This document shows, in pieces, positions 1 to 7,971 of a stretch of 39,545 nt of DNA. The notes under the pieces were generated by a model. It did not search any database. It had not been told where the DNA came from and saw only the letters and a list, made by a program, of their open reading frames with translations. Every line of letters starts with the position of its first letter. The first letter of the stretch is position 1. Both the position numbers and the translations under genes were made by a program. The stretch is from Deinococci bacterium (GTDB lineage: Bacteria > Deinococcota > Deinococci > Deinococcales > Trueperaceae), in assembly GCA_030149325.1 (NCBI GenBank), contig JASBRS010000012.1, forward strand, positions 1-39,545, read 5' to 3'.

Positions 1-491
1 GGCTGCGCGCCGTCACTGGGCTGCCCGAACTGCTTGGCGAGCCGCAGGAACGCCCGCGTCACGCGCGCGCCCACCGGCATCTCCGCCTCGTCGAGCATCT
101 CCCTCGAGCGCCGCAACTGCCGCGCCAGGCTGCGCAGCACGTAGTCGCGCAGGTTGCGATCGTTCATCGCCTGCTGCGGATCGATCGGCGTCAGGCAGGC
201 GTCGTGCACCGCGATCACTGTCTCCGCGTGCTGCCCGCCGTCCAGGGCGCTGAGGCCCAGCACGTCGCCGCTGCCGTAGAGGTCGGCGATGCGATCGCGA
301 CCCAGGCTGGTGGGCACCACCGCCTTCAGCACCCCGAAGTTGACCACGTACAGGCTGCTGGCATCCCGACCCGCCTCGAACAACACCTGACCCGGCTCCA
401 ACGTGCGCGTCGGCAGGGCCAAGGTGCTGGGAACGGGTGCGGCGGGCTTGCAGGCCGAAGGATGAACGGTGTGGGGCTTGAGGGTCGACAT
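1..491 (-). CDS. Crp/Fnr-family transcriptional regulator, C-terminus cut by window edge
   Basis: The visible 163 residues contain a cyclic-nucleotide-binding (cNMP) jelly-roll domain, roughly residues 27-120: LEPGQVLFEAG, then SLYVVNFGVLKAVV and a DLYGSGDVLGLSAL segment. A long helix follows (LRDYVLRSLARQLRRSREML), as in the dimerisation helix of Crp/Fnr proteins. The DNA-binding winged helix would lie beyond position 1 and is not seen. The ATG at 491 has a good ribosome-binding site (GGAGG) five bases upstream. The protein is probably a global regulator; its ligand cannot be told, and no Fe-S cysteine cluster is visible in the N-terminus. It follows the TPR gene on the same strand after a 74-base gap. 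Confidence 0.85.
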   Translation of the reverse strand, partial: MSTLKPHTVHPSACKPAAPVPSTLALPTRTLEPGQVLFEAGRDASSLYVVNFGVLKAVVPTSLGRDRIADLYGSGDVLGLSALDGGQHAETVIAVHDACLTPIDPQQAMNDRNLRDYVLRSLARQLRRSREMLDEAEMPVGARVTRAFLRLAKQFGQPSDGAQ

Positions 492-565
492 GGTGCCTCC
501 CATCGCCGGTCGTCGCACTGCGCGTACGCTGGGGACGAGACCGGACGGAAACGACCTTGGGTGGG

Positions 566-1357
566 CTAGGGGAAACTTCGTGACAGACGGTCGAGGGCGT
601 CGATCGCAGGAGCGTAGTTGGGATCGGCCGTGCGTGCCGACCGGTAGCTGGTCTCGGCCTGGGACACGTTGCCGAGCTTCTCGTACACCTGACCGAGGCG
701 GTAGAACGCCTCCACGTAGGCCGGCGATCCCGGGCGCGCGCCCCCCGGATCGGTGGCCTCGAAGACGTCGATGGCGTCGTTGAGCTTGGTGATGGCGTCC
801 TGGTAGCGCCCCAGGTAGATCAGGATGCGCCCCTGGTCGAGGAGCGGCCACATGCTGGTCTTGCCGGCATCGGTGCCCGCCGCCGCCTGGAACGCCTGCA
901 GGGCCTGGTCGAACGACCCCGCCTGCCAGGCGGCGCGCCCCCAGTCCATGGCGTAGGTGTAGTCGTGGGTATGGATGTACGCCGACTGGAGCGGACGCAG
1001 CGCGGCCGCGGGATCGCCCTCGGCGGCCTTCAGCAGACCGCTGAGGTGCAGGTACTCGGGGCCGGCGTCCCCCTGGACGAGCCCGGTCGCGACGTCGAGC
1101 TGCTTCTGGGCGTCGGTGAGGTTGCCCGTCAGGTAGAGGGCGTAGGCGTACAGGTAGTGCGCGCGCGGCTGGTCGGGGTAGGTCTTGATCAGCTCGGGTC
1201 CGTTGAGCTCCGCCGCCGAGTTGTAGTAGCCGCGGTCGAGCAGGTCCTGCATCTGGCTGTAGCCGTCCTGGGCGAAGGCCAGGGGGAGCAGCACGAGCAC
1301 CAGCAGGGGGAGGGGACGGATCGCGCGGAGCACGGCCCTACGATAGCGCGAGCGCAT
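566..1357 (-). CDS. Secreted tetratricopeptide-repeat protein
   Basis: This 263-residue protein opens with a basic stretch and a hydrophobic core (PLPLLVLVLLPLAFAQ), so it has a Sec signal peptide or membrane anchor of about 30 residues. The rest is helical TPR repeats: pairs such as PRAHYLYAYALYLTGNLTDA and AFYRLGQVYEKLGNVSQAET fit the 34-residue consensus. TPR proteins act as protein-protein scaffolds; no enzymatic motif is seen. The ATG lies only 9 bases after the csaB stop and has no clear Shine-Dalgarno, so it is probably translated by coupling with csaB. Its place behind csaB and DUF5693 suggests a role at the cell envelope, which is inference. Confidence 0.85.
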   Translation of the reverse strand: MRSRYRRAVLRAIRPLPLLVLVLLPLAFAQDGYSQMQDLLDRGYYNSAAELNGPELIKTYPDQPRAHYLYAYALYLTGNLTDAQKQLDVATGLVQGDAGPEYLHLSGLLKAAEGDPAAALRPLQSAYIHTHDYTYAMDWGRAAWQAGSFDQALQAFQAAAGTDAGKTSMWPLLDQGRILIYLGRYQDAITKLNDAIDVFEATDPGGARPGSPAYVEAFYRLGQVYEKLGNVSQAETSYRSARTADPNYAPAIDALDRLSRSFP

Positions 1358-1366
1358 GAGGATTGC

Positions 1367-2353
1367 TTAGTCCCCGATGTGATCTCCGAGCCAGCTGAGC
1401 CCGTCCTGGGCGCGACGGCGCAACCGGGTCACGGCCTCGGCGTCGGCCGCGGGCGTCTCCAGTCCGAGCCGTACCAGGCGCTCGACGTCGACCGGCCGTG
1501 TCAGGCAGGGCGCGGCGGCGTCGGCCAGGAAGCCGGCGACCTTGGGGTCGTAGACCAGCCCGGCGAAGCCCACCCCGGCCACCGCTGCCAGGATCAGACC
1601 GTGCAGCCGGGCCGACAGCACGTACCGTGCCGTCGCGAGCAGCGCCAGCGCATCGGTCGGATCGGCGGCGTGCAGCCTGCGCGCGCCGGTCGCGCGCTCC
1701 AGCCGTTGCGAGGCGGCGCCGTCCTCGGCCTCGTGGAGCGCCAGGACCGCGAGCGGCACGCCGGCGTCGGCGAGCCTCCGGCCGGCCGCTTCGAGGGCAG
1801 CGTTGAGGTCATCGTGGCCGGCGCGGGGCACCAGTACCAGCGGACGCTCGCCGGCGCCTCCGGGAGCGGGCACGGGCCCCAACAGCAGCGCCGCGTCGGC
1901 CACGCGCTCGGCCGGGAGCCCGAGCTCGGTCAGCAGGTCCTGCGAGGGAGCGTCGCGAACGGCGATCGGCACCCCCCGGAGGCTCCGCGCCACGCGGGCG
2001 CGCCCCGAGGCGCTGAGCGGGCCCACCGACTGGCCGTACACCAGCGCGCGGCGGCCGAGCCTGCGGGCGAGGCCGATGACGCCCAGGTAGTAGCCGAGGC
2101 TGCGTGCGCTGGTGACGTCCTGGAGCAGGCCGCCGCCCCCCGACACCAGCACCTGCGCGCGCAGCAGTGCCGGCAGCAGACCGCGGTAGCGGTGGGCGGC
2201 GGGCACGCCGTGCAGGGCCCGCGTGGCGGCGGGGTCGCCCGACAGCACGCACACCTCGTGGCCCTGCCCGCGCAGGCCCGCGATCAGGCCGGCCAGCAGC
2301 GCCTCGTCCCCGAGGTTGCCGTACCCGTAGTAGCCGCTCAGAAGGACGCGCAT
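1367..2353 (-). CDS. csaB: Polysaccharide pyruvyl transferase CsaB
   Basis: CsaB transfers pyruvate from phosphoenolpyruvate onto secondary cell-wall polysaccharide, creating the ketal that SLH domains of S-layer proteins bind. The 328-residue product has the family's N-terminal glycine-rich start (LLSGYYGYGNLGDEALL), the central SGGGGLLQDVTSARSLGYYL segment, VYGQSVGPL, and the C-terminal signature SARLHGLILAAVAG followed by YDPKV. The open frame extends upstream, but family similarity starts at the ATG at 2353, which has a GAGGG ribosome site. It starts 17 bases after the stop of the DUF5693 gene, a pairing that recurs in S-layer-bearing Deinococcota and Firmicutes as I recall it. No S-layer gene lies in the window. 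Confidence 0.9.
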   Translation of the reverse strand: MRVLLSGYYGYGNLGDEALLAGLIAGLRGQGHEVCVLSGDPAATRALHGVPAAHRYRGLLPALLRAQVLVSGGGGLLQDVTSARSLGYYLGVIGLARRLGRRALVYGQSVGPLSASGRARVARSLRGVPIAVRDAPSQDLLTELGLPAERVADAALLLGPVPAPGGAGERPLVLVPRAGHDDLNAALEAAGRRLADAGVPLAVLALHEAEDGAASQRLERATGARRLHAADPTDALALLATARYVLSARLHGLILAAVAGVGFAGLVYDPKVAGFLADAAAPCLTRPVDVERLVRLGLETPAADAEAVTRLRRRAQDGLSWLGDHIGD

Positions 2354-2370
2354 CCCTCGAGCAGGCGCGC

Positions 2371-4215
2371 TCACGCCTCGGACTCGCCGGGGGCGCTCGC
2401 CAACCAGCGTCGGCCCAGGCCCAGGACGATGCGGACGATCGGCACCAGCAGCAGGCCGACGGCGAGCCCGATGGCCAGGGCGATGAAGGTGCGTTCCGCC
2501 GAGATCAGCAGGGGCGTGTGGTAGTGGCTGAAGGTGTTCAGCACGCTGGCCTGCGCCAGTACGCCGCCCGTGAGCAGGAGCCCGCGGAGCCACGACGGCC
2601 AGCGTGGGTTCGCCAACGCCAGCACGGCCAGCGGGTGGCCGATCAACTCCTTGAAGCGCGGCCGAACGAACATGTCCGACAGCCACTGGCGGATCGCCAG
2701 CTCGGCGTGCGAGGCGCCGATCACCGGGGTGTTGCCGCGCCGCAGGAACGCCAGCGCCAGGGCGGCGACCGCCACCAGCGCCAGCGTGACGTGGCCGACG
2801 CGTACCTCCGCGCCCCAGAAGTCGCGGACCCAGGCGGCGGGCCGGCGGTAGCGCAGGGCGTACTGGAACAGGAACAGCGCCGGCGGGACCACCAGGGTGG
2901 CGCCGACGCCGGCGAACGGGCGGATGGCCAGCATGGTGTCGCGCTCGCTGCCGACCGCCGCCAGCAGCGCGGCCCCGGCGACGCTGATGAGCGTCGCGAG
3001 CACCACGCTCCAGGGGTTGCGCCGAAGGTGGCCGTAGCCCAGGACCGGGAACGTAAGCGCCGCCATCAGGGCCAGTGCGTCCCATCGGGGCCCCCCGGCG
3101 ACCAGCCCGAGCCCCGCGATCAGCAGCGCCACCAGCACCCCCCAGGGGGCGGGGAAGAGCGGGATCAGGAGCAGCACCCCCGCCACGATCCCGACCCCGG
3201 CCAGGGCGCGCAGCAGGGTGCTGGTGCGGTAGTGGAAGGTCTGCGCCTGCAGCGGTCCGACGGTGTAGCCCGCCTTGCGCAGGGCGCTCGTCAGCCCCTT
3301 CAGGGTGCGCTCGGTGTTGGCCACCATGTCACCGCCGTCGCTGGTGGTGTAGGGGCGCAGGTAGAGCAGGCGGATGTTGCGCTCCGACACGGCCAGCATG
3401 TACTTGTCGACGAGGTCCTGGGGGCTGAGGCGGCGGTTGACGTAGTCCTGGTTGAACGACAGCAGTCGCACCGTCGGCACCCTGTTGAGCAGCGTGTCGA
3501 GCCCCTGCTGCGGCGTGCCCTCGATGAGCGCCGTCAGGTAGGGCTGCGACGCCTTCACCAGGGGGGCCACGTCGCCCGGGAAGCCGGGCACCTGCGTGCC
3601 GCTGTAGATCAGGTAGTGAGCGAGTTCGGGGAAGTCGGCCCCGGGATGCAGCAGCCGGTAGGGCGCGTTGCGCGGTCGGTAGGCGATGTCGAAGCCGGCG
3701 TCGTGCCAGGCTCGGATCTCCGTCAGATCCGGTCCGGCGGGCAGGCTGGCGCGGACGTCGCCGGGGTAGACGTACCAGCTGCGGCCGCCGAACGCGACGG
3801 TGCGGGGCGCCGGCACGTTGTCGGCGACCAGGGCGTCGAGGGCGCCCGGGACCAGAGCGGTCACCAGCGTGGCATCGGCGGGGACGTCGGGGGGCGCCTC
3901 GCCGCGCGCGACGGCCAACGCCGTCGCCTCGCTGCCGAGCAGGGCGACGGCGCGGCCCTTGGCGACGAGGCTGTCGCTGGTGTCCTCGTAGAGCGCGATC
4001 CCGGTGAGGCCCATGGCGCGGTAGCGCTGGGCCAGCTCGAGCGGGGTCAGGCCGAGCTGAGCGGCCTGGTCGGCGAGGGCCGGCTCGTCCATGATCAGCG
4101 CGACCCTCTCGCTGACGCCCTCCGACTGGATCCTGCGGACGACGAGGACGGCGGCGGGGATCAGGCTGAGCAGGACGATCCCCGCCAGCCACCGTCGGTA
4201 CCTGGACTTCAGCAC
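2371..4215 (-). CDS. DUF5693 family polytopic membrane protein
   Basis: This 614-residue protein has one N-terminal membrane helix (about residues 10-25), a large extracytoplasmic domain (about 30-320) and about eight membrane helices in the C-terminal half. The soluble part begins VALIMDEPALADQAAQLGL and carries a repeated style of 'IALYEDT... LVAKGRAVAL' that matches the DUF5693 family as I know it. The start is GTG at 4215 with GGAGG four bases upstream, right behind the udk stop. Function is not established; its tight linkage to csaB suggests export, assembly or modification of the secondary cell-wall polysaccharide. Alternative: a general membrane polysaccharide factor. No catalytic motif was recognised. 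Confidence 0.8.
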   Translation of the reverse strand: MLKSRYRRWLAGIVLLSLIPAAVLVVRRIQSEGVSERVALIMDEPALADQAAQLGLTPLELAQRYRAMGLTGIALYEDTSDSLVAKGRAVALLGSEATALAVARGEAPPDVPADATLVTALVPGALDALVADNVPAPRTVAFGGRSWYVYPGDVRASLPAGPDLTEIRAWHDAGFDIAYRPRNAPYRLLHPGADFPELAHYLIYSGTQVPGFPGDVAPLVKASQPYLTALIEGTPQQGLDTLLNRVPTVRLLSFNQDYVNRRLSPQDLVDKYMLAVSERNIRLLYLRPYTTSDGGDMVANTERTLKGLTSALRKAGYTVGPLQAQTFHYRTSTLLRALAGVGIVAGVLLLIPLFPAPWGVLVALLIAGLGLVAGGPRWDALALMAALTFPVLGYGHLRRNPWSVVLATLISVAGAALLAAVGSERDTMLAIRPFAGVGATLVVPPALFLFQYALRYRRPAAWVRDFWGAEVRVGHVTLALVAVAALALAFLRRGNTPVIGASHAELAIRQWLSDMFVRPRFKELIGHPLAVLALANPRWPSWLRGLLLTGGVLAQASVLNTFSHYHTPLLISAERTFIALAIGLAVGLLLVPIVRIVLGLGRRWLASAPGESEA

Positions 4216-4219
4216 GGCG

Positions 4220-4858
4220 TCAGCCTCCGTTCCTGGACGCGATGTGGTGGCTGACGTAGCTCGCCAGCACGTCGAGGGCGACGCGGTTGCGTCCGCCCTC
4301 GGGGACGATCAGATCGGCGTGTTGCTTGGTGGGTTCGACGAAGAGGTCGTGCATGGGGCGGACGGTGCGGCGGTACTGCTCGATGACGCTGTCGGCCGGC
4401 CGGCCGCGCTCGCGCAGGTCGCGCTCGAGCCGGCGGATGAAGCGCTCGTCGGGGGGCGCGTCGACGAAGACCTTGAGGGTCATGCGGCGGCGCAACTCGG
4501 GCTCGTGCAGCACCAGGATGCCTTCGACCACGAGCACCGGCGTCGGGCGCAGGAGCACCGTGCGGGCCGCACGATCGTCGCGCACGAAGTCGTAGACCGG
4601 GCGTTCGACGCTCTCCCCGCGCACCAGGCGATCGACGTGGTCGGCCAGCAGCGAGGTATCGAAGGCCGTCGGCTCGTCGTAGTTCACCGAACGCCGTGCG
4701 GCGGCGTCGAGCTCGCTGCGTGCGCGGTAGTAGGCGTCCTGGGGGAGGACGGTGACGTTGCCGGCGCCGGCGGCCTGCACCAGCACCTGGGCCACCGTGG
4801 TCTTGCCGGACCCGGTGCCCCCCGCAAGCCCGATCACCAGCGGCGCGTTCGGCTCCAC
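4220..4858 (-). CDS. udk: Uridine kinase
   Basis: Udk phosphorylates uridine and cytidine in pyrimidine salvage in the cytoplasm. The 212-residue protein has a P-loop (GLAGGTGSGKTT, residues 10-21), the DAYYR motif that binds nucleoside, NYDEPTAFD, and the lid region around FIRRLERDLRERGR. Length agrees with bacterial Udk (about 210). The start is GTG at 4858, 17 bases after the pyrG stop, so it is the second gene of a pyrG-udk unit joining de novo CTP synthesis with salvage. Phosphoribulokinase is the nearest alternative family, but the size and motifs favour Udk. Confidence 0.93.
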   Translation of the reverse strand: MEPNAPLVIGLAGGTGSGKTTVAQVLVQAAGAGNVTVLPQDAYYRARSELDAAARRSVNYDEPTAFDTSLLADHVDRLVRGESVERPVYDFVRDDRAARTVLLRPTPVLVVEGILVLHEPELRRRMTLKVFVDAPPDERFIRRLERDLRERGRPADSVIEQYRRTVRPMHDLFVEPTKQHADLIVPEGGRNRVALDVLASYVSHHIASRNGG

Positions 4859-4875
4859 CTAGCGACGGCCCTCGC

Positions 4876-6564
4876 TCACGGCAGCACCTCGCCCGGGACC
4901 GCCGCGCGCTCGGGACCGGCGTCGTTCCGGCGCGCGCCGGCGCGCGCCACCGCGGCCTGGATGAAGCCCTTGAAGGGCGGGCTGGGGCGCATCAGGCGGG
5001 AGCGGAACTCGGGGTGCGACTGCAGGCCCAGGAAGAAGGGGTGCCCTTCGATCTCGATCGCTTCCACCAGGCCCTCGCCGCGCCCCGCCATGCCCGGGGT
5101 GATGCCCGACACCGTCAGCCCGGCGTCCTTGAGCTGCGCGACGTAGCCGGGGTTGACCTCGTAGCGGTGGCGGTGGCGTTCGTAGACGACGTTCTGGCTG
5201 GCGGGCGCAGGATCGTAGAGGCGCTGGAGCAGGGTGCCGTCGCTCACCTGCATCGGCCAGCTCCCCAGCCGCATGGTGCCCCCCATGTCGGCCACCTCGA
5301 GCTGCTCGGGCATCAGGTCGATGACCGGGTGCGGAGTGTAGGGGTCGAACTCGGTGGAGTTGGCCGCCTCCAGGCGGGCGACGTTGCGGGCGTACTCGAT
5401 GACCGCCACCTGCATGCCGAGGCAGATGCCGAGGTAGGGGACGCGGTGCTCGCGCGCCACCTGCGCCGCGCGGACCTTGCCCTCGATGCCGCGCACCCCG
5501 AAGCCCCCCGGCACCAGGATGCCGTCGAACGTCCGCAACGGGCTCAGGTCGGCCTCGACCAGCGCCTCGGCGTTGACCCACTCGATGTTCACGCGTGCGT
5601 CGTTGGCGATGCCGGCGTGCTTGAGGGCTTCCATCAGGCTCAAGTAGGCGTCGGGCATCGCCACGTACTTGCCGACCACGGCGATGGAGACCTCGCTGGC
5701 GGGCTGGCGCAGCACCCGCACGGCGTCCTGCCAGACGCGCAGCTCCGGGGTGACGCGCTCGAGCGAGAGCATGCGCTCGATGAAGCGCCCGATGTTCTGC
5801 TGCTCCAGCATCTCCGGCACGGCGTAGACGAAGTCGGCGTCGAAGGCGTTGAACACCGCGTCGGCCTCGACGTTGGTGAACAGCGCGATCTTGCGGCGCG
5901 CCTCCTCCGGGACCGGCGTCTTGGAGCGCAGGATGATGCCATCGGGCTGGATGCCCACCCCGCGGAGGGTGGCCACCGAGTGCTGCGTGGGCTTGGTCTT
6001 GTACTCCTCGCTGGTCCCGAGGTAGGGGAGCAGCGTGACGTGGAGGTAGAGGGTGTTCTCCCGGCCCATCTCGAAGCGGATCTGGCGGATCGCCTCCAGG
6101 AAGGGCAGCGACTCGATGTCGCCCACCGTGCCGCCGACCTCGACCAGCACCAACTCCGCGCCGACCCGCTCGCCGGCGTCGACGATGCGCTGCTTGATCT
6201 CGTCGGTGACGTGGGGGATGACCTGGACCGTCTGCGATAGGTAGGCGCCCTGGCGCTCCTTCTCGATGACCGTCTGGTAGACCTGGCCGGTCGTGATGTT
6301 GTTGCCCCGCGCCAGGTCGACGTCGAGGAAGCGCTCGTAGGTGCCGATGTCGAGGTCGGTCTCGGCGCCGTCGTCCGTCACGAACACCTCGCCGTGCTCG
6401 TAGGGACGCATGGTGCCGGCGTCGACGTTGATGTAGGGGTCGATCTTGATGGCGGTCACGGCGTAGCCGCGGGCCCGGAGCAGCGCTCCGATGCTGGACG
6501 TTGCGATGCCCTTGCCCAGGCTCGAGACCACCCCACCGGTGATGAAGATGTACTTGCGGTCCAT
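4876..6564 (-). CDS. pyrG: CTP synthase
   Basis: PyrG makes CTP from UTP with ATP and glutamine. The 562-residue protein has the amidoligase domain first (GGVVSSLGKGI near residue 10, EVGGTVGDIESLPF near 145) and the glutamine amidotransferase domain second: GGFGVRGIEGK, the nucleophile segment YLGICLGMQ, and the C-terminal SHPEF of the catalytic triad. The ATG at 6564 precedes MDRKYIFITGG, the standard N-terminus, with an AAGGTGAGG ribosome site. It is divergent from the fluoride operon and is followed by udk. A 30-residue Arg/Ala-rich C-terminal tail extends beyond the usual end. Confidence 0.97.
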   Translation of the reverse strand: MDRKYIFITGGVVSSLGKGIATSSIGALLRARGYAVTAIKIDPYINVDAGTMRPYEHGEVFVTDDGAETDLDIGTYERFLDVDLARGNNITTGQVYQTVIEKERQGAYLSQTVQVIPHVTDEIKQRIVDAGERVGAELVLVEVGGTVGDIESLPFLEAIRQIRFEMGRENTLYLHVTLLPYLGTSEEYKTKPTQHSVATLRGVGIQPDGIILRSKTPVPEEARRKIALFTNVEADAVFNAFDADFVYAVPEMLEQQNIGRFIERMLSLERVTPELRVWQDAVRVLRQPASEVSIAVVGKYVAMPDAYLSLMEALKHAGIANDARVNIEWVNAEALVEADLSPLRTFDGILVPGGFGVRGIEGKVRAAQVAREHRVPYLGICLGMQVAVIEYARNVARLEAANSTEFDPYTPHPVIDLMPEQLEVADMGGTMRLGSWPMQVSDGTLLQRLYDPAPASQNVVYERHRHRYEVNPGYVAQLKDAGLTVSGITPGMAGRGEGLVEAIEIEGHPFFLGLQSHPEFRSRLMRPSPPFKGFIQAAVARAGARRNDAGPERAAVPGEVLP

Positions 6565-6585
6565 GCCTCACCTTCCCGGGATTCC

Positions 6586-6594
6586 ATGCTACCA
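6586..6594 (-). promoter_or_regulatory. Extended -10 promoter for pyrG
   Basis: On the minus strand the bases read TGG followed by TAGCAT, an extended -10 element (TGN plus TANNNT). It lies 21 bases before the pyrG ATG and leaves room for a short leader with the AAGGTGAGG ribosome site. No good -35 is seen, which is normal for extended -10 promoters. Inferred from motif only. Confidence 0.5.
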
Positions 6595-6664
6595 CCCAAC
6601 CCCCTGGAGGCCGGCCGGAGGACCCTGGTGTCGACCGGGCGCGCTGTCGCCCTGCCGGGCCGGA

Positions 6665-6673
6665 TGATACACT
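6665..6673 (+). promoter_or_regulatory. Extended -10 promoter for the fluoride riboswitch operon
   Basis: TGA followed by TACACT forms an extended -10 element at 6665-6673. The predicted start, about seven bases on, falls at the first base of the fluoride riboswitch. That coincidence supports the call. No clear -35 box is visible. Confidence 0.6.
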
Positions 6674-6678
6674 CCGCG

Positions 6679-6734
6679 CGGGTGATGGCGTTCACCCTCG
6701 CGTAACCGCCCGCGTTCGGCTGATGACGCCTGCC
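6679..6734 (+). promoter_or_regulatory. Fluoride riboswitch (crcB motif)
   Basis: The sequence holds the conserved parts of the crcB RNA in order. GGGTGATGG at 6680-6688 is followed by GTTCACCC, which closes the first stem and supplies the pseudoknot loop. Next comes TAACCGCC at 6703-6710, and then GGCTGATGACGCCTGCC at 6718-6734. These match the fluoride-binding riboswitch consensus from Pseudomonas and Thermotoga. The downstream gene is crcB, the usual target. The ribosome site GGGAGGA (6752-6758) lies 18 bases after the aptamer and no T-rich terminator is seen between them, so control of translation is more likely than termination; that part is inference. Confidence 0.9.
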
Positions 6735-6761
6735 CTCACTCCACGGACGCCGGGAGGACCC

Positions 6762-7154
6762 ATGCTCATCCTGGGAGTCATGCTGGGGGGCGCTCTCGGC
6801 GCCCTGACCCGCTACCTGGTCACCAACGGGGTCCAGGGAGCGCTGCAGGGGACCGGCTTCGCCGGCTTCCCGCTGGCGACCCTGCTCGTGAACGTGGCGG
6901 GCTCGTTCCTGCTCGCGTTCGTGACCGAGCTCGGCTTGCGCGGCCTGGTATCGCCCGCGGCGCGGGTCGCGGTCGGTACCGGGTTCCTCGGCGCCCTGAC
7001 CACCTTCTCGACCTTCGAGCTGGAGAGCCAGCTGCTCATCCGTGACGGTGAGCTGGTGCGCGCCGGCACGTACGTGATGGCCAACCTGGCGGTCGGCTAC
7101 CTGGCGATCCTGGCCGGCCGCGCCGCCGCGCTGCGGCTGGCGGGAGCGCCGTGA
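6762..7154 (+). CDS. crcB: Fluoride channel CrcB/FluC
   Basis: FluC exports fluoride as a dual-topology dimer in the inner membrane. The 130-residue protein has four hydrophobic helices and the family signatures: GGALGALTRY near the N-terminus, LVNVAGSFLLAF (conserved Asn at residue 44) and GFLGALTTFSTFELE (residues 75-88), which includes the Phe residues and the Thr/Ser track lining the pore. The ATG at 6762 was chosen over the in-frame ATG at 6723 because GGGAGGA lies just upstream and homology begins there. Only one crcB is present, so a homodimer is expected. It is preceded by a fluoride riboswitch and overlaps the first DUF190 gene by four bases. Confidence 0.95.
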   Translation: MLILGVMLGGALGALTRYLVTNGVQGALQGTGFAGFPLATLLVNVAGSFLLAFVTELGLRGLVSPAARVAVGTGFLGALTTFSTFELESQLLIRDGELVRAGTYVMANLAVGYLAILAGRAAALRLAGAP

Positions 7155-7516
7155 GCGCTGCGTCGCGGTCGTCCGGCGAGGAGGCCGCCCTGCTGAGGGT
7201 GTTCTTCGGCGAGAGCGATCGCGTCGGAGGACGCCCCGCGGCCGAGGCGCTGCTCGTCGCCGCCCACGAGGCCGGCCTGTCCGGCGCGACCCTGCTGCGC
7301 GGCAGCCTCGGCTACGGCGCCGATTCGGTGCTCCACCAGCCGCAGCCCTTCCGCCTCTCGGGCGACCTGCCGATGGTGTTCGAGGTGGTCGACGCGGAGA
7401 GTCGCATCGACGCCTTCGTCGACGAGTTGGGCCGGCTGCTGACGGGTGGCGGTCTGGTGACGGTGGAGCGCGTGACCCGCCTCCGCCCCGCAGCTGACGG
7501 GAGCGAGACCCCGTGA
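7151..7516 (+). CDS. DUF190 family PII-like protein, copy 1
   Basis: This 121-residue protein matches DUF190, small proteins with a PII-like (ferredoxin-fold) core. Visible marks are LLRVFFGESDRVGGRPAAEAL, then AHEAGLSGATLLRGSLGYG and the hydrophobic strand MVFEVVDAESRIDAFV. The GTG start at 7151 overlaps the crcB stop (GTGA), so translation is coupled. DUF190 genes often lie beside crcB, as I recall, and the family is thought to regulate or sense; no enzymatic function is proved. A second, divergent copy follows directly. Confidence 0.88.
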   Translation: MSAASRSSGEEAALLRVFFGESDRVGGRPAAEALLVAAHEAGLSGATLLRGSLGYGADSVLHQPQPFRLSGDLPMVFEVVDAESRIDAFVDELGRLLTGGGLVTVERVTRLRPAADGSETP

Positions 7517-7881
7517 GTGTGCTGCACAGGGCCGGCCTGGAGGGGGCATCGTTGCTGCGCGTCTACACCCTGGCCGGCGACAAGGTCGGGCGCGTGAGCC
7601 TGGCCGAGGCCCTGGTCCACGCCGCCCGCGAGCGCGGCCTGCGGGGGGCCACCGTGCTGCCGGGGCTGGCCGGGTTCGGGCGGCACGGCCTGGACGTGGC
7701 GCTGTCGGTGCTGGTCTACCGCCCCGAGCGGCAGCCGCTGGTGGTCGAGCTGGTCGACGAGCCCGAGCGGCTGAAGCGCTTCGTCGACGAGGACGTGGCG
7801 CGCCTCGACCGCTGGGGCCGGTTGGCGACCCTCGAGCGGCTGCGCCTGCACGCCTACCACGCCACCCCGGAGCCCGGCTGA
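7513..7881 (+). CDS. DUF190 family PII-like protein, copy 2
   Basis: This 122-residue protein has the same layout as the preceding gene: GASLLRVYTLAGDKVGRVSLAEAL, then ARERGLRGATVLPGLAGFG and the strand LVVELVDEPERLKRFVDE. The two copies are clearly homologous but much diverged, with differing loops, so they may form a heteromer or bind different ligands (inference). The GTG at 7513 overlaps the stop of copy 1 by four bases. It is the last gene of the fluoride unit; the next gene, gmk, has its own promoter. Confidence 0.87.
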   Translation: MSVLHRAGLEGASLLRVYTLAGDKVGRVSLAEALVHAARERGLRGATVLPGLAGFGRHGLDVALSVLVYRPERQPLVVELVDEPERLKRFVDEDVARLDRWGRLATLERLRLHAYHATPEPG

Positions 7882-7895
7882 CCCCCGACGGCTCG

Positions 7896-7904
7896 TGGTA
7901 CAGT
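7896..7904 (+). promoter_or_regulatory. Extended -10 promoter for gmk
   Basis: TGG followed by TACAGT at 7896-7904 is an extended -10 element, just after the stop of the second DUF190 gene. It would start RNA near 7911, giving a leader of about 60 bases before the favoured gmk start at 7972. Confidence 0.5.
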
Positions 7905-7971
7905 CGCGCGCAGTCCGATGCCGCCACGGCGGCGCGGGCGGTCACCCCACCTGCGAGGAGCGGCCACGACG

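Noticed and set aside
965-4254. Long open frames on the plus strand opposite the TPR, csaB and DUF5693 genes
   Set aside because: Their products are Arg/Gly/Gln/His-rich with no fold-like pattern; they are the usual antisense shadows of high-GC genes, and the minus-strand frames carry clear family motifs.
4859-6595. A 578-codon open frame on the same strand as pyrG, in another frame
   Set aside because: It lies fully over pyrG, whose motifs are complete in the other frame, and its product is low-complexity Arg/Pro-rich.
6723-6761. An earlier ATG for crcB at 6723
   Set aside because: It lies inside the fluoride riboswitch aptamer and adds residues not found in the family; the ATG at 6762 has a strong ribosome site.
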